Below, in pieces: positions 40,673-49,502 of a DNA stretch of 64,000 nt. This DNA comes from Variovorax guangxiensis. Lineage in GTDB: Bacteria; Pseudomonadota; Gammaproteobacteria; Burkholderiales; Burkholderiaceae_C. The stretch is taken from positions 341,227 through 405,226 of the forward strand of contig NZ_RXFT01000006.1 of assembly GCF_003952165.1 (NCBI RefSeq), read 5' to 3'. Made by a program: the position numbers and the translations under genes. Every line of letters starts with the position of its first letter. Position 1 is the first letter of the stretch. The notes under the pieces are model-generated. The model had not been told where the DNA came from. It did not search any database and saw only the letters and a program-made list of their open reading frames with translations.

Positions 40673-43620
40673 CAGCCGGCTCCTCCCTCGGAGGTGGCGG
40701 CGGAGGTCGCCTCGGCCTCTTTTTCTTTTTGCTCGTCGGCCCAGCGGTGGCTTCGTATCGACTGGTGGGCCAGCGCGGTCAGGATCAGCATGGTGGCGCC
40801 GAGCACCAGCGCGAACACGCCGGTGTCGAAGAAGAGAGCGCTGGGCACGTGCACTTCGCCCAGCAGCGGCAGGTTCAGGTGCGCGGTGTGCGTGGTGAGG
40901 AAGGGATAGCCGAAGAACACCGCGCCGGCGCCGGTGGCCAGCGCCAGCAGCAGGCCGATGGCGATCCAGCGGCGCGGGTAGATGCGCAGGTGCTCTTCCA
41001 CCCACTCGGTGCCCGAGACGATGAACTGCAGCACCAGCGCCACCGACATCACCAGCCCCGCGACGAAGCCGCCGCCCGGCGCGTTGTGGCCGCGCATGAA
41101 GAAGTAGACCGACACCAGCACCGAGACCGGCAGCAGCAGGCGCACCAGCACGGCCGGCACCATCAGATAGCCGACGGCGGTGTCCTTGGCGCGGCGCGGG
41201 TTCAGCAGGTCGCTGCTGCCGTCGTCGGCCTGCAGCCGCTGCTGGATCGGCAGCGCCATCGACTCGATGGCGGGGCGGAAGCGCCGCAGCAGCGCATACA
41301 CCGTGAGCGCCACGATGCCCAGCACGGTGATCTCGCCGAAGGTGTCGAAGCCGCGGAAGTCGACCAGCATCACGTTGACCACGTTGGTGCCGCCGCCCTC
41401 GGTGAGCGCGCGTTCGAGGAAGAAGGGCGAGATGCTCTGCGGGAAGGTGCGCGTCATCATGGCCCAGGCCAGCGCAGCCATGCCGCTGCCGGCGACGGCC
41501 GCGATCAGCAGGTCGCGCCCGCGCCGGCCCCAGGGCTTGAGCCGTGCGCGCGCGGGTTGCACCACGTCCTTGCTGCGCATCGGCAGCCAGCGCAGGCCCA
41601 GGAGGATCAGCACCGTGGTGACGGCCTCGACCACCAGTTGCGTCAGCGCGAGGTCGGGCGCCGAGAACCAGATGTAGGTGACGCACGAGACCAGCCCCGC
41701 TCCCGCGGCCAGCATCAGCGCCGCCAGCCGGTGGAACTTGGCCTGCCACGCGGCAGCCACCGCGCAGGTGCCGCCGATGAGCCATGTCATGGCGAACATC
41801 GGCGAGAAGGGCAGCAACTCGCGCGTGCCGGGCGCGGCGGGCGTGAGCTGCAGGGAGGCGGTCGCGCCCGCCACAGCCACCACCACCAGCAGCAGCAACT
41901 GCCACTGCATGCGCTTGGTGCCGAAGAGGCGGCGGCTGCGCCGGCCGGCCTCGCTCAGCAGCGCGATGATGTGCTCGAAGATGACCTGGCCGTCGAAGCG
42001 GTGCAGCAGCGGCGTGTGTTCGAGGCCGCCGCGCGCGCGCTGGCGGCGATGCAGCAGGTACAGCGCGGCGCCGCCCGCCAGCGCCACGAAGCTCATCAGC
42101 AGCGGAAGATTGAAGCCGTGCCACACGGCCAGGCTGTACTCAGGCAGCGTGCCGCCGACCACCGGCGCGGCCGCGGCCGCGAGCATCGGGCCGACCGACC
42201 ACGCCGGCGCCACGCCCACCACCAGGCAAAGCAGCACGAGCAGCTCGACCGGCACGCGCATCCAGTGCGGCGGCTCGTGCGGATGCCTGGGCACCTCGTC
42301 GCCGCAGGGCGGGCCGAAGAACACGTCGAACACGAAGCGCGCCGAGTACGCCACGCTGAAGATGCCCGCCACGGTGGCGATCAGCGGCAGGCTGAAGTCG
42401 ACCCAGGGCGTGGCCTGGATGAACACCGTCTCTGCGAAGAACATCTCCTTCGAGAGAAAGCCGTTGAGCAGCGGCACGCCGGCCATCGAGGCGCTGGCGA
42501 TGATGGCCAGCGTGCCGGTGATGGGCATGAGCCGCATCAGGCCGCTGAGCTTGCGGATGTCGCGCGTGCCGGTCTCGTGGTCGATGATGCCGGCCGCCAT
42601 GAAGAGCGACGCCTTGAAGGTGGCGTGGTTCATCACATGGAAGACCGCCGCAACGGCAGCGAGCGGGCTGTTGAGCCCCAGCAGCAGCGTGATGAGCCCG
42701 AGGTGCGAGATGGTCGAGTAGGCCAGCAGCGCCTTCAGGTCGCGCTGGAACATCGCGATGAAGCCGCCGAGCAGCAGCGTGATGGCGCCCGCGCCGCCGA
42801 CCATCCAGAACCACTGCTCGGTGCCCGAGAGCACGGGCCACAGCCGCGCCATCAGGAACACGCCCAGCTTCACCATGGTGGCCGAGTGCAGGTAGGCCGA
42901 CACCGGCGTGGGCGCGGCCATGGCGCGCGGCAGCCAGAAGTGGAAGGGAAACTGCGCGCTCTTGGTGAAGGCGCCCAGCAATATCAGTGTGAGCGCGACG
43001 GGGTAGAGCGAGTGCGCGCGGATGAGATCACCCGAGGCCAGCACCTTGTCGAGCTCGTAGCTGCCGGTGATGCGCCCCAGCACCAGCACGCCGGCCAGCA
43101 GGCACAGCCCGCCCGCGCCGGTGACCGTGAGCGCCATGCGCGCGCCGCGTCGCGCGTCGCGGCGGTGGTGCCAGTAGCCGATCAGCAGGAAGGAGAACAG
43201 GCTGGTGAGCTCCCAGAACAGCACCATCTGGATCAGGTTGCCCGAGAGCACCACGCCCATCATCGCGCCCATGAACGCGAGGAAGAACGAGAAGAAGCGC
43301 GGCACCGGATCGGAGGCCGACATGTAGTAGCGCGCATACAGCACCACCAATGCGCCGATGCCCAGCACCAGCATGCAGAACAGCCATGCGAAGCCGTCCA
43401 TTCGGAACACGAGGTTCAGGCCCAGGGCCGGCAGCCATTCGATCTGCTGGCGCAGCACGCCGCCGTGCGCAATCTGCGGGAAGAACCATGCGGCCTGGAT
43501 GGCGCAGCCCAGCGCGACCAGCCCCGCGAGTGTCGACTCCCTGTTGCGCGCGTTGGAAGGCATCAACGCGGCCAGCACGCTGGCGATGAAGGGGAGGGCG
43601 ACGAGAAAGACCAGGGGCAT
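40672..43620 (-). CDS. mnhA: Na+/H+ antiporter subunit A fused to B (MnhA-MnhB)
   Basis: First subunit of the Mrp-type antiporter, 982 residues. Residues 1 to about 500 are NuoL-like and carry the proton-translocation helices (for example LLIGYWHHRRDARRGA, LFSFLLIG and HSATMVKLGVFLMARL). Residues of about 600-750 form the MrpA-specific C-terminal region, and about 790-960 are the MnhB domain (HNAPGGGFVAGLVMSVALV). Fusion of A and B reduces the usual seven subunits to six genes, as in the PhaAB type. The complex helps with sodium, potassium or alkali stress. It leads the operon. Confidence 0.92.
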   Translation of the reverse strand: MPLVFLVALPFIASVLAALMPSNARNRESTLAGLVALGCAIQAAWFFPQIAHGGVLRQQIEWLPALGLNLVFRMDGFAWLFCMLVLGIGALVVLYARYYMSASDPVPRFFSFFLAFMGAMMGVVLSGNLIQMVLFWELTSLFSFLLIGYWHHRRDARRGARMALTVTGAGGLCLLAGVLVLGRITGSYELDKVLASGDLIRAHSLYPVALTLILLGAFTKSAQFPFHFWLPRAMAAPTPVSAYLHSATMVKLGVFLMARLWPVLSGTEQWFWMVGGAGAITLLLGGFIAMFQRDLKALLAYSTISHLGLITLLLGLNSPLAAVAAVFHVMNHATFKASLFMAAGIIDHETGTRDIRKLSGLMRLMPITGTLAIIASASMAGVPLLNGFLSKEMFFAETVFIQATPWVDFSLPLIATVAGIFSVAYSARFVFDVFFGPPCGDEVPRHPHEPPHWMRVPVELLVLLCLVVGVAPAWSVGPMLAAAAAPVVGGTLPEYSLAVWHGFNLPLLMSFVALAGGAALYLLHRRQRARGGLEHTPLLHRFDGQVIFEHIIALLSEAGRRSRRLFGTKRMQWQLLLLVVVAVAGATASLQLTPAAPGTRELLPFSPMFAMTWLIGGTCAVAAAWQAKFHRLAALMLAAGAGLVSCVTYIWFSAPDLALTQLVVEAVTTVLILLGLRWLPMRSKDVVQPARARLKPWGRRGRDLLIAAVAGSGMAALAWAMMTRTFPQSISPFFLERALTEGGGTNVVNVMLVDFRGFDTFGEITVLGIVALTVYALLRRFRPAIESMALPIQQRLQADDGSSDLLNPRRAKDTAVGYLMVPAVLVRLLLPVSVLVSVYFFMRGHNAPGGGFVAGLVMSVALVLQFIVSGTEWVEEHLRIYPRRWIAIGLLLALATGAGAVFFGYPFLTTHTAHLNLPLLGEVHVPSALFFDTGVFALVLGATMLILTALAHQSIRSHRWADEQKEKEAEATSAATSEGGAG

Positions 43621-43707
43621 TGGGGTCGATTCTATCGGCGGGCCCTATGGAAAGCCTTATCTATAACCGCAAGACATAAGGCTGATTTAGCGCAGTTTTC
43701 ATCTGGT

Positions 43708-44085
43708 TCAGGATGAAAAGGCGTGCACCGTACGGATGCCCAGCCATGTCAAGAAGAGCGAGCCGCCAAGATGGGCCGTGGCGGTCAGCATGGCCACGCC
43801 CAGCCGGCCTTCCAGCAGCATGGTGGTGACCTCGGCCGAGAAGCTCGAGAAGGTGGTGAGGCCGCCGAGGAAGCCCGTCACCAGCGCGAGCCGCCAGACC
43901 GGGTCGAGGTCAGGCAGCAGCTGGAAGGTGGCGACGGCCAGGCCGATGAGGTAGCCGCCGATCAGGTTGGCGGCCAGCGTGCCCCATGGCATGAGGCCGC
44001 CTGCGCCGAACCAGAGGGCGAGGCCCCAGCGGGCCAGGGCGCCGATCGAGGCGCCGATGCAGATGGCGATGATTGGAAGGAGCAT
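43708..44085 (-). CDS. crcB: Fluoride ion channel CrcB/Fluc
   Basis: Small four-helix membrane protein of 125 residues that exports fluoride. Conserved elements are GALARWGL, WGTLAANLIGGYLIG (pore Asn), GFLGGLTTFSSFSAEV (Phe box and Thr-Ser track). Single-gene Fluc proteins work as antiparallel dimers. The 31 bases between it and the preceding TRAP gene leave no room for a fluoride riboswitch, so regulation by that RNA is unlikely here. Confidence 0.95.
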   Translation of the reverse strand: MLLPIIAICIGASIGALARWGLALWFGAGGLMPWGTLAANLIGGYLIGLAVATFQLLPDLDPVWRLALVTGFLGGLTTFSSFSAEVTTMLLEGRLGVAMLTATAHLGGSLFLTWLGIRTVHAFSS

Positions 44086-44116
44086 GCCCTCGATTGTCAG
44101 GGTGCCTCAGGGTGTC

Positions 44117-45418
44117 TCAGGGCGCCATCTGCTGCGGCAGCCACGTCACCAGCTGCGGAACGAAGTAGATGATGAGCACCGCCGCGACCATCAGGAAGAA
44201 CATCGGCAGCGTGACGCGCGCGATATAGAGCAGGTCCTTGCCCGTCATGCCCTGCAGCACGAACAGGTTGAAGCCCACCGGCGGCGTGATCTGCGCCATC
44301 TCGACCACCAGCACGATGAAGATGCCGAACCAGACCGGATCGATCCCGGCCGCGTTCACGGTCGGCATGATCACGCCCATGGTCAGCACCACCATCGAGA
44401 TGCCGTCGAGGAAGCAGCCGAGCACGATGTAGAACACCGCCAGCATCAGGATGAGCTGGAACTTCGACAGTCCGAGCGAGCCGATCCATTCCGCCAGGTG
44501 GCGCGGCAGGCCGATGTAGCCCATCGCCAGCGTGAGGAAGGCAGCGCCAGCGAGGATCAGCGCCATCATGCAGTACAGGCGCGTGGCGCCAAGCAGCGCC
44601 TCCTTGAAGCTGTGCCAGGTCAGCGAGCCCTGCGCGCCGGAGATGACCATTGCACCCACCACGCCCACGGCCGCTGCTTCGGTGGCGGTGGCGATGCCCG
44701 CGTAGATCGACCCGAGCACAGACAGGATGAGCAGCGCCACCGGAATCAGCGACATCGAGGCCCTGAGCTTCTCCGCGAAGGGCAGCTTCGCGTCGGCCGG
44801 TGGGACCCGCTCGGGATTGCGCAGCGCCCAGAACATGATGTAGCCCGAGAACAGCAGCGCGAGCAGGATGCCGGGGACGACGCCCGCGATGAACAGCCTC
44901 GCGATCGACACGTCCGCGCTCACTCCGTAGACGATCATGATGATCGAAGGCGGGATCAGCAGCCCGAGCGTGCCGGCGCCCGCCAGCGTGCCGATGACCA
45001 TGTCGTCGGGGTAGCCGCGCCGCTTGAGTTCGGGCAGGCTCATCTTTCCGATGGTGGCGCAGGTGGCCGCGCTGGAGCCCGACACCGCGGCGAACACCGC
45101 GCAGCCCGCCACGTTGGTGTGCAGCAGCCGGCCCGGCAGGCTCTGCATCCAGGGCGCGAGGCCCTTGAACATGTCCTGCGAGAGCCGCGTGCGGAACAGG
45201 ATCTCCCCCATCCACACGAAAAGCGGCAGCGCGGTGAGCGTCCAGCTCGAGGCCGAGCCCCAGATGGTCACGGCCATGGCGTCGCCGGCGGGGCGGGAGG
45301 AGAAGATCTGCATGGCGATCCACGCCACACCCGAGAGCGTGAGGCCGATCCAGACGCCGCTGCCCAGGATCAGGAACAGCGCGGCGATCAGGATGCCCGC
45401 GATGGCGATGTCACTCAT
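44117..45418 (-). CDS. TRAP transporter large permease (DctM)
   Basis: Large membrane subunit of 433 residues, the standard DctM length. Typical stretches are SGSSAATCATIGKMSLPELKRRGY and ATATEAAAVGVVGAMVISG. It overlaps the DctQ gene by eight bases. With the neighbouring DctP it forms a complete TRAP uptake system, unlike the pair at the left end of the window. Its substrate cannot be read from the sequence. Confidence 0.93.
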   Translation of the reverse strand: MSDIAIAGILIAALFLILGSGVWIGLTLSGVAWIAMQIFSSRPAGDAMAVTIWGSASSWTLTALPLFVWMGEILFRTRLSQDMFKGLAPWMQSLPGRLLHTNVAGCAVFAAVSGSSAATCATIGKMSLPELKRRGYPDDMVIGTLAGAGTLGLLIPPSIIMIVYGVSADVSIARLFIAGVVPGILLALLFSGYIMFWALRNPERVPPADAKLPFAEKLRASMSLIPVALLILSVLGSIYAGIATATEAAAVGVVGAMVISGAQGSLTWHSFKEALLGATRLYCMMALILAGAAFLTLAMGYIGLPRHLAEWIGSLGLSKFQLILMLAVFYIVLGCFLDGISMVVLTMGVIMPTVNAAGIDPVWFGIFIVLVVEMAQITPPVGFNLFVLQGMTGKDLLYIARVTLPMFFLMVAAVLIIYFVPQLVTWLPQQMAP

Positions 45419-45920
45419 GGCGAAGCGCCTCCGTCTCGGCGGCCTTGGCGGGGCGGCCTCGCCACTCGATCACGAACTCGTCCAGCGACGCGACCGCGAA
45501 GACGATGGCGCCGAGCGCCATCGACAGCTGCGGAATCCACAGCGGGGTGGCGTCGTTGCTGGTGGAGATGTCGTGGTAGTCGTACGACTGCCAGGCCAGC
45601 CGCATGCTGTACCAGGCGAACAGCATCGCCAGCAGCGCCGCCGCACCCATGGCCCAGCGCTCCAGCCAGCGCTGCGCCGCCGGCGGCAGGTTCTGCAGCA
45701 CCAGGGTCACACGGATGTGCTCGCCGCGCTTGAGCGTGTGCGAGAGCGCCATGAAGCCCGCGCCGGCCATCAGGTAGCCCGCGTAGGCGTCGATGCCGGG
45801 GATGTTGAAGTGAAGCTGCCGGCCGAGGATGGACAGCAGCACCATCACCAGCAGGCCGATCATGAAAAGCGCCGCCAGTGCGGCGGCGCCCATGTAGAGA
45901 AGATCGAGCGTCTTGCGCAT
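45411..45920 (-). CDS. TRAP transporter small permease (DctQ)
   Basis: Four-helix subunit of 169 residues (family block RGEHIRVTLVLQNLPPAAQR, then PLWIPQLSMALGAIVFAVASLDE). I use ATG 45920 (MRKTLDLLYMG); a TTG at 45938 would add six residues. It lies 25 bases after the DctP gene. Confidence 0.9.
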   Translation of the reverse strand: MRKTLDLLYMGAAALAALFMIGLLVMVLLSILGRQLHFNIPGIDAYAGYLMAGAGFMALSHTLKRGEHIRVTLVLQNLPPAAQRWLERWAMGAAALLAMLFAWYSMRLAWQSYDYHDISTSNDATPLWIPQLSMALGAIVFAVASLDEFVIEWRGRPAKAAETEALRHE

Positions 45921-45945
45921 CGGGGGCGTTCGGTTCAAGTCCGCG

Positions 45946-46914
45946 TCACATCTTCTTGTAGGCGTCGATTACGGCCTGGCCTTCGGGGCCGGCCTTCTCG
46001 GTCCACTCCTTGATCATGGTGTCGCCGACCTTCTTCATGTCGGCCTTGAGCTGCGCGGAGGGAACGTGCACCGTCATGCCGTTCTTCTTGAGCAGGTCGA
46101 GGTATTCCAGGTTCTTCTTCTTGGACAGCTCCCAGCCGCGCTTCTCGGCATCTGCGGCGGCCTTGAGCACTGCATCCTGCGTAGGCTTGTCGAGCGCGTC
46201 GAAGGCCTTCTTGTTCATGAGCACCGCGTTCTTCGGCAGCCAGGCCTGCGTGTCGTAGAAGTTCTTGATGTACTCGTAGGTCTTGGTGTCGTAGCCGGTG
46301 GAGCCCGAGGACATGTACGACTCGATCACGCCGGTTGCCATGGCCTGCGACAGCTCGGCCTGCTGCACGGTGACCGGCTGCGCGCCGACGAGTTCGCCGA
46401 TGCGCGCGGTCGCGGGGCTGTACGCGCGCCACTTCACGCCCTTGAGGTCGGCGGCCGATGCGATCTCCTTCTTCACGAAGATGCCCTGCGGCGGCCATGC
46501 CACGGTGTAGAGCAGCACGATGCCCTGCTCGCCCAGCTTCTTCTCCAGTGCGGGCTTCTGCGCCTGATAGAGCTTCCATGCGGCGTCGTAGCTGTCGGCC
46601 AGGAACGGAATGCCGTCCGCACCGAACATCTGCCATTCGTTCTGGTAGTTCACGAGAAGGATCTCGCCGAGCTGCGCCTGGCCGCCCTGCACCGCGCGCT
46701 TGATCTCGGGCGCCTTGAACAGCGACGCGTTGGCATGCACCGTGATCTTGAGCTTGCCGCCGCTGCCCTTTTCCACGTCGCTCGCGAACTGCGTGATGTT
46801 CTCCGTGTGGAAGTTAGTAGCGGGGTAGGCGGTGGGCAGGTCCCATTTGGTCTGTGCGAAGGCAGCTGCGCCGAGGGTCAGGCCAGCGAGGGCAATGCCG
46901 AACTTGTGATTCAT
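45946..46914 (-). CDS. TRAP transporter substrate-binding protein (DctP)
   Basis: Periplasmic binding protein of 322 residues with a Sec signal (MNHKFGIALAGLTLGAAAFAQ) and mature start TKWDLPTAYPATNFHTEN. The Arg that pairs with a substrate carboxylate in this family lies in VKWRAYSPATARIGE. GGAGAGCTC before ATG 46914 decides the start. It leads the P-Q-M operon, behind a terminator at 47023-47044. Confidence 0.93.
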   Translation of the reverse strand: MNHKFGIALAGLTLGAAAFAQTKWDLPTAYPATNFHTENITQFASDVEKGSGGKLKITVHANASLFKAPEIKRAVQGGQAQLGEILLVNYQNEWQMFGADGIPFLADSYDAAWKLYQAQKPALEKKLGEQGIVLLYTVAWPPQGIFVKKEIASAADLKGVKWRAYSPATARIGELVGAQPVTVQQAELSQAMATGVIESYMSSGSTGYDTKTYEYIKNFYDTQAWLPKNAVLMNKKAFDALDKPTQDAVLKAAADAEKRGWELSKKKNLEYLDLLKKNGMTVHVPSAQLKADMKKVGDTMIKEWTEKAGPEGQAVIDAYKKM

Positions 46915-47022
46915 GAGCTCTCCGGAACGTGTGGAAGTGAGGACGTAAATGAGCTTACGTGCAAATTCCGGACCACTTCCTGAGGCATTTCCCTGCCATC
47001 TCCCTGCCATGGCACCCATGAA

Positions 47023-47044
47023 AAAGCCGCCCGTAGGCGGCTTT
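47023..47044. terminator. Terminator between comEA-like gene and dctP
   Basis: Stem AAAGCCGCC / GGCGGCTTT with loop CGTA. On the minus strand the stem is followed by five T residues, so it ends the transcript of the comEA-like gene. Confidence 0.85.
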
Positions 47045-47066
47045 GCATATTGCTACCGAAGCGGAA

Positions 47067-47390
47067 TCAGGGCTTGGCGGCCTTGGCCGGAGCCTTCGCA
47101 TCCTTCGATGCGGCGGGTGCCGCATCGCCGAAGCTCTTGCCGTTGACCGTGAGACCGTCGGCCGACAGCTTGGCCGCCTTCTTCTCCTTCACGCCCTTCA
47201 CACGCTGCATGAAGTCGGGCCAGTCCTTGAATTCGCCCTCCTTGCGCGCCTCGAGGATGCGCTTGGACATCGACGGGCCGACGCCCTTGATGCCGTCGAG
47301 ATCGGCTTCGGTGCCCTTGTTGACATCGACGGCCGCGGACGCGGCGATCGCGAACAGCATGGCGGTGGTGGCCAGGATCTTCTTGAACAT
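47067..47390 (-). CDS. Secreted helix-hairpin-helix protein, ComEA-like
   Basis: Small protein of 107 residues with a Sec signal (MFKKILATTAMLFAIAASAA) and a helix-hairpin-helix DNA-binding domain (VDVNKGTEADLDGIKGVGPSMSKRILEARKE). Proteins of this kind include the periplasmic DNA receptor ComEA used in natural transformation. The signal and the HhH motif fit export and non-specific DNA binding. The tail is Ala/Lys-rich. A transformation role is possible but no other competence gene is nearby. Confidence 0.82.
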   Translation of the reverse strand: MFKKILATTAMLFAIAASAAVDVNKGTEADLDGIKGVGPSMSKRILEARKEGEFKDWPDFMQRVKGVKEKKAAKLSADGLTVNGKSFGDAAPAASKDAKAPAKAAKP

Positions 47391-47527
47391 GATTTGAGAA
47401 CTCCCTCTATTCGTTGATGAATGACAGCCGACGGAATCGTCGGCCCGCGCTCAACGAGGTATGTGAAGAGGGCGTTGACGCATGAAGGCTCGACGAGCCT
47501 CCATGTGACCATTGTTCAGAAACGTGA

Positions 47528-48697
47528 TCAGAGTTCTTCGACGCGGCGTGGCGGATAGCTGTCCCAGGCCTGGCAGCCGGGGCAGTGCCAGAAGTACTGG
47601 TGCGCCTCGAAGCCGCAGGCCGCGCAGCGGTAGCGCATGAGCGGCCGGGTGGCCTGGTCGAGCGCGCGCTGCACCTGCGGATGGAACTGCTCGTGCTCGA
47701 AGCGTTCGCCCGCGAGCCAGCGCGAAGCCGCGACCAGCGAGGGCTGCTGTGCGAGGTGCGCGATATAGCCGTCGCGCGGCGTGGGGTTCGGTTCTTCGGC
47801 GGTGGCGCTCGGCTTGCCGCCGAGCGCCATCAGCGCTTCGAGCACGTCGATGGAGGGCGACTCGACATAGCGACGCTGCAGCAGTTCGAGCGCGTCGGCT
47901 TCGCGATGTGCGGCCATGGCGGCTTGCTGCAGCGTGGCGGCATAGAGCGGCAGCGCCAGCGGCGAAGTCTCGCTCAGGGCCGCGAGCGTGTCGAAGGCTG
48001 CGTTCGCCTCGCCCTTGCGCAGTTGCAGGTTGGCGGTGTCGATGGCCGGGCGCGGTGCCTGCGGTGCCAGTTCGACGGCCTGCGCCAGCAACTTTCCGGC
48101 GCCCGGCAGGTCGCCTGCTGCCACGCGCTCGGTCGCCTGCTCGCAGAGGTGATGCGCGCGGCGCGTGCTGTAGCTGGCCTGGTCGGACTCGTCGAGCTTC
48201 TGCGCCACGTCGGCTGCCTGGGCCCATTCGCGCGAGCGTTCGTAGATGGCCAGCAGCGCGAGCCGGGCCTCGTTCTCGTAGCGCGTGCCCTCGAGCTTCT
48301 GCAGCGCGGCCTCTGCGCGGTCGAGCAGGCCGGCGCGAAGGAAGTCCTGCGCGAGCGCGTGCTGCGCGCGTTCGCGGTCGCTGCGGCTCAGGTCGCCGCG
48401 GCCCAGCAGGTGCTCGTGCACGCGCACCGCGCGCTGGTACTCGCCGCGGCGGCGGAACAGGTTGCCGAGCGCGAAGTGCAGTTCCTGGGTGTCGGGGTCG
48501 TTCTGCACCGCCTCGATGAAGGCGTCGATGGCCTGGTCCTGCTGCTCGTTGAGCAGGAAGTTGAGTCCGCGGAAGTAGGCCTTGGGTGCCTGGCGGTTCT
48601 CGAGCTTGAGTTGCCGGATGTCGAAGCGCGATGCGAGCCAGCCCAGCACGAAGGCGACGGGCAGGCTGATCAGCAGCCAGCTGGGATCAAAGTCCAT
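47528..48697 (-). CDS. lapB: Lipopolysaccharide assembly protein LapB (YciM)
   Basis: Inner-membrane TPR protein of 389 residues, the same length as E. coli LapB, which recruits FtsH to degrade LpxC and so tunes LPS synthesis. One N-terminal helix (WLLISLPVAFVLGWLASRF) is followed by TPR repeats and a C-terminal rubredoxin-like zinc site, YRCAACGFEAHQYFWHCPGC. It starts at ATG 48697 inside the end of lapA (11-base overlap); the longer frame to 48772 is out of family. Confidence 0.94.
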   Translation of the reverse strand: MDFDPSWLLISLPVAFVLGWLASRFDIRQLKLENRQAPKAYFRGLNFLLNEQQDQAIDAFIEAVQNDPDTQELHFALGNLFRRRGEYQRAVRVHEHLLGRGDLSRSDRERAQHALAQDFLRAGLLDRAEAALQKLEGTRYENEARLALLAIYERSREWAQAADVAQKLDESDQASYSTRRAHHLCEQATERVAAGDLPGAGKLLAQAVELAPQAPRPAIDTANLQLRKGEANAAFDTLAALSETSPLALPLYAATLQQAAMAAHREADALELLQRRYVESPSIDVLEALMALGGKPSATAEEPNPTPRDGYIAHLAQQPSLVAASRWLAGERFEHEQFHPQVQRALDQATRPLMRYRCAACGFEAHQYFWHCPGCQAWDSYPPRRVEEL

Positions 48698-49040
48698 GTT
48701 GACGTGCGGCGGGAAGGTCGGTGGTGGCGATGGCCGGAGCGGCAGACGTTGCCATGGCTGCGGTCGTTGCAACGGTGGCCGGTGTCGAGGAGGGCTGGAC
48801 GGCTTCGCCCGCGGACGGCGCCTGGGCCGCTGCGACCCGGTGCTTCCACCAGCCTGGCAGCATGCCCAGCGCCCCCACCACGAGGCCGCCCGCGAAGGCC
48901 GCGAGCACGACCAGCACCAGCGGCGCGCGCCAGTAGGTACCGAAGAAGAAGTAGACGGTCGCGTCGTGCTGGTTGTTCAGCGCGAAGGCGAAGAGCGTAA
49001 AAAAAATGGCTGCCTTGAGCAGCCACAGGAGGTATTTCAT
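48687..49040 (-). CDS. lapA: Lipopolysaccharide assembly protein LapA
   Basis: Small membrane protein of 117 residues with two helices (LLWLLKAAIFFTLFAFALNNQ and APLVLVVLAAFAGGLVVGALGML) around a short loop, DUF1049 family. The start is ATG 49040 (MKYLLWLLK); the frame to 49064 adds eight residues only. An Ala/Thr/Pro-rich tail of about 45 residues is longer than usual. It overlaps lapB by 11 bases and lies 57 bases after ihfB. Confidence 0.9.
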   Translation of the reverse strand: MKYLLWLLKAAIFFTLFAFALNNQHDATVYFFFGTYWRAPLVLVVLAAFAGGLVVGALGMLPGWWKHRVAAAQAPSAGEAVQPSSTPATVATTAAMATSAAPAIATTDLPAARQHGL

Positions 49041-49097
49041 AGCCGTTCCCGTTGCCGGGAGCATTCTACGTTTGCGGGCATTCCGATGGTCCGCGCG

Positions 49098-49424
49098 TCA
49101 GGCCTTTCGGCTCTTGGCTTCCTTGCCCGCGTCGAGTTCGGCCGTCTTTGCGTCGACGGCTTCGCGCAGCGCCTTGCCGGGCTTGAAGTGCGGCACCCGC
49201 TTCTCGGGGATCTGCACGCTCTCGCCCGAGCGCGGGTTGCGGCCGATGCGCGGCGGGCGCCGGTTGACCGAGAAGCTGCCGAAGCCGCGGATCTCGATGC
49301 GGTGGCCGCGTACCAGCGCGTCGCTCATGGCGTCGAGGATGGTCTTGACGGCGTATTCGGCGTCGCGGTGCGTGAGCTGTGCAAAGCGGGCTGCGAGTTC
49401 TTCGACGAGGTCCGAGCGTGTCAT
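49098..49424 (-). CDS. ihfB: Integration host factor subunit beta
   Basis: DNA-bending histone-like protein of 108 residues. The IHF beta pattern is [17 protein letters not shown], then the DNA-contacting arm [27 protein letters not shown] with the intercalating Pro, and [16 protein letters not shown] 13-residue Lys-rich tail is extra. It is downstream of rpsA, as in other proteobacteria, but a terminator lies between, so it may have its own promoter. Confidence 0.95.
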   Translation of the reverse strand: MTRSDLVEELAARFAQLTHRDAEYAVKTILDAMSDALVRGHRIEIRGFGSFSVNRRPPRIGRNPRSGESVQIPEKRVPHFKPGKALREAVDAKTAELDAGKEAKSRKA

Positions 49425-49453
49425 AGGCCAAACATAAACGAAAAACGTGGGCG

Positions 49454-49491
49454 AAAAAAAAGACAGAGCGGCCCCAGGGCCTGCTCTGTCT
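49454..49491 (-). terminator. Terminator after rpsA
   Basis: Perfect 9-bp stem AGACAGAGC / GCTCTGTCT enclosing a GC-rich loop with inner GGCCC/GGGCC-like pairing. It is followed on the minus strand by an eight-T run (plus A run ending at 49460). It starts 12 bases beyond the rpsA stop and would separate rpsA from ihfB. Confidence 0.88.
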
Positions 49492-49502
49492 TCCGGCTCA
49501 GC

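Noticed and set aside
40654..43716. A 1020-residue open frame on the plus strand opposite mnhA.
   Set aside because: Gln/His/Arg-rich shadow of the fused antiporter gene; no recognisable domain.
43621..44120. A fluoride riboswitch for crcB.
   Set aside because: Only 31 bases separate crcB from the upstream TRAP gene and they show no such structure.
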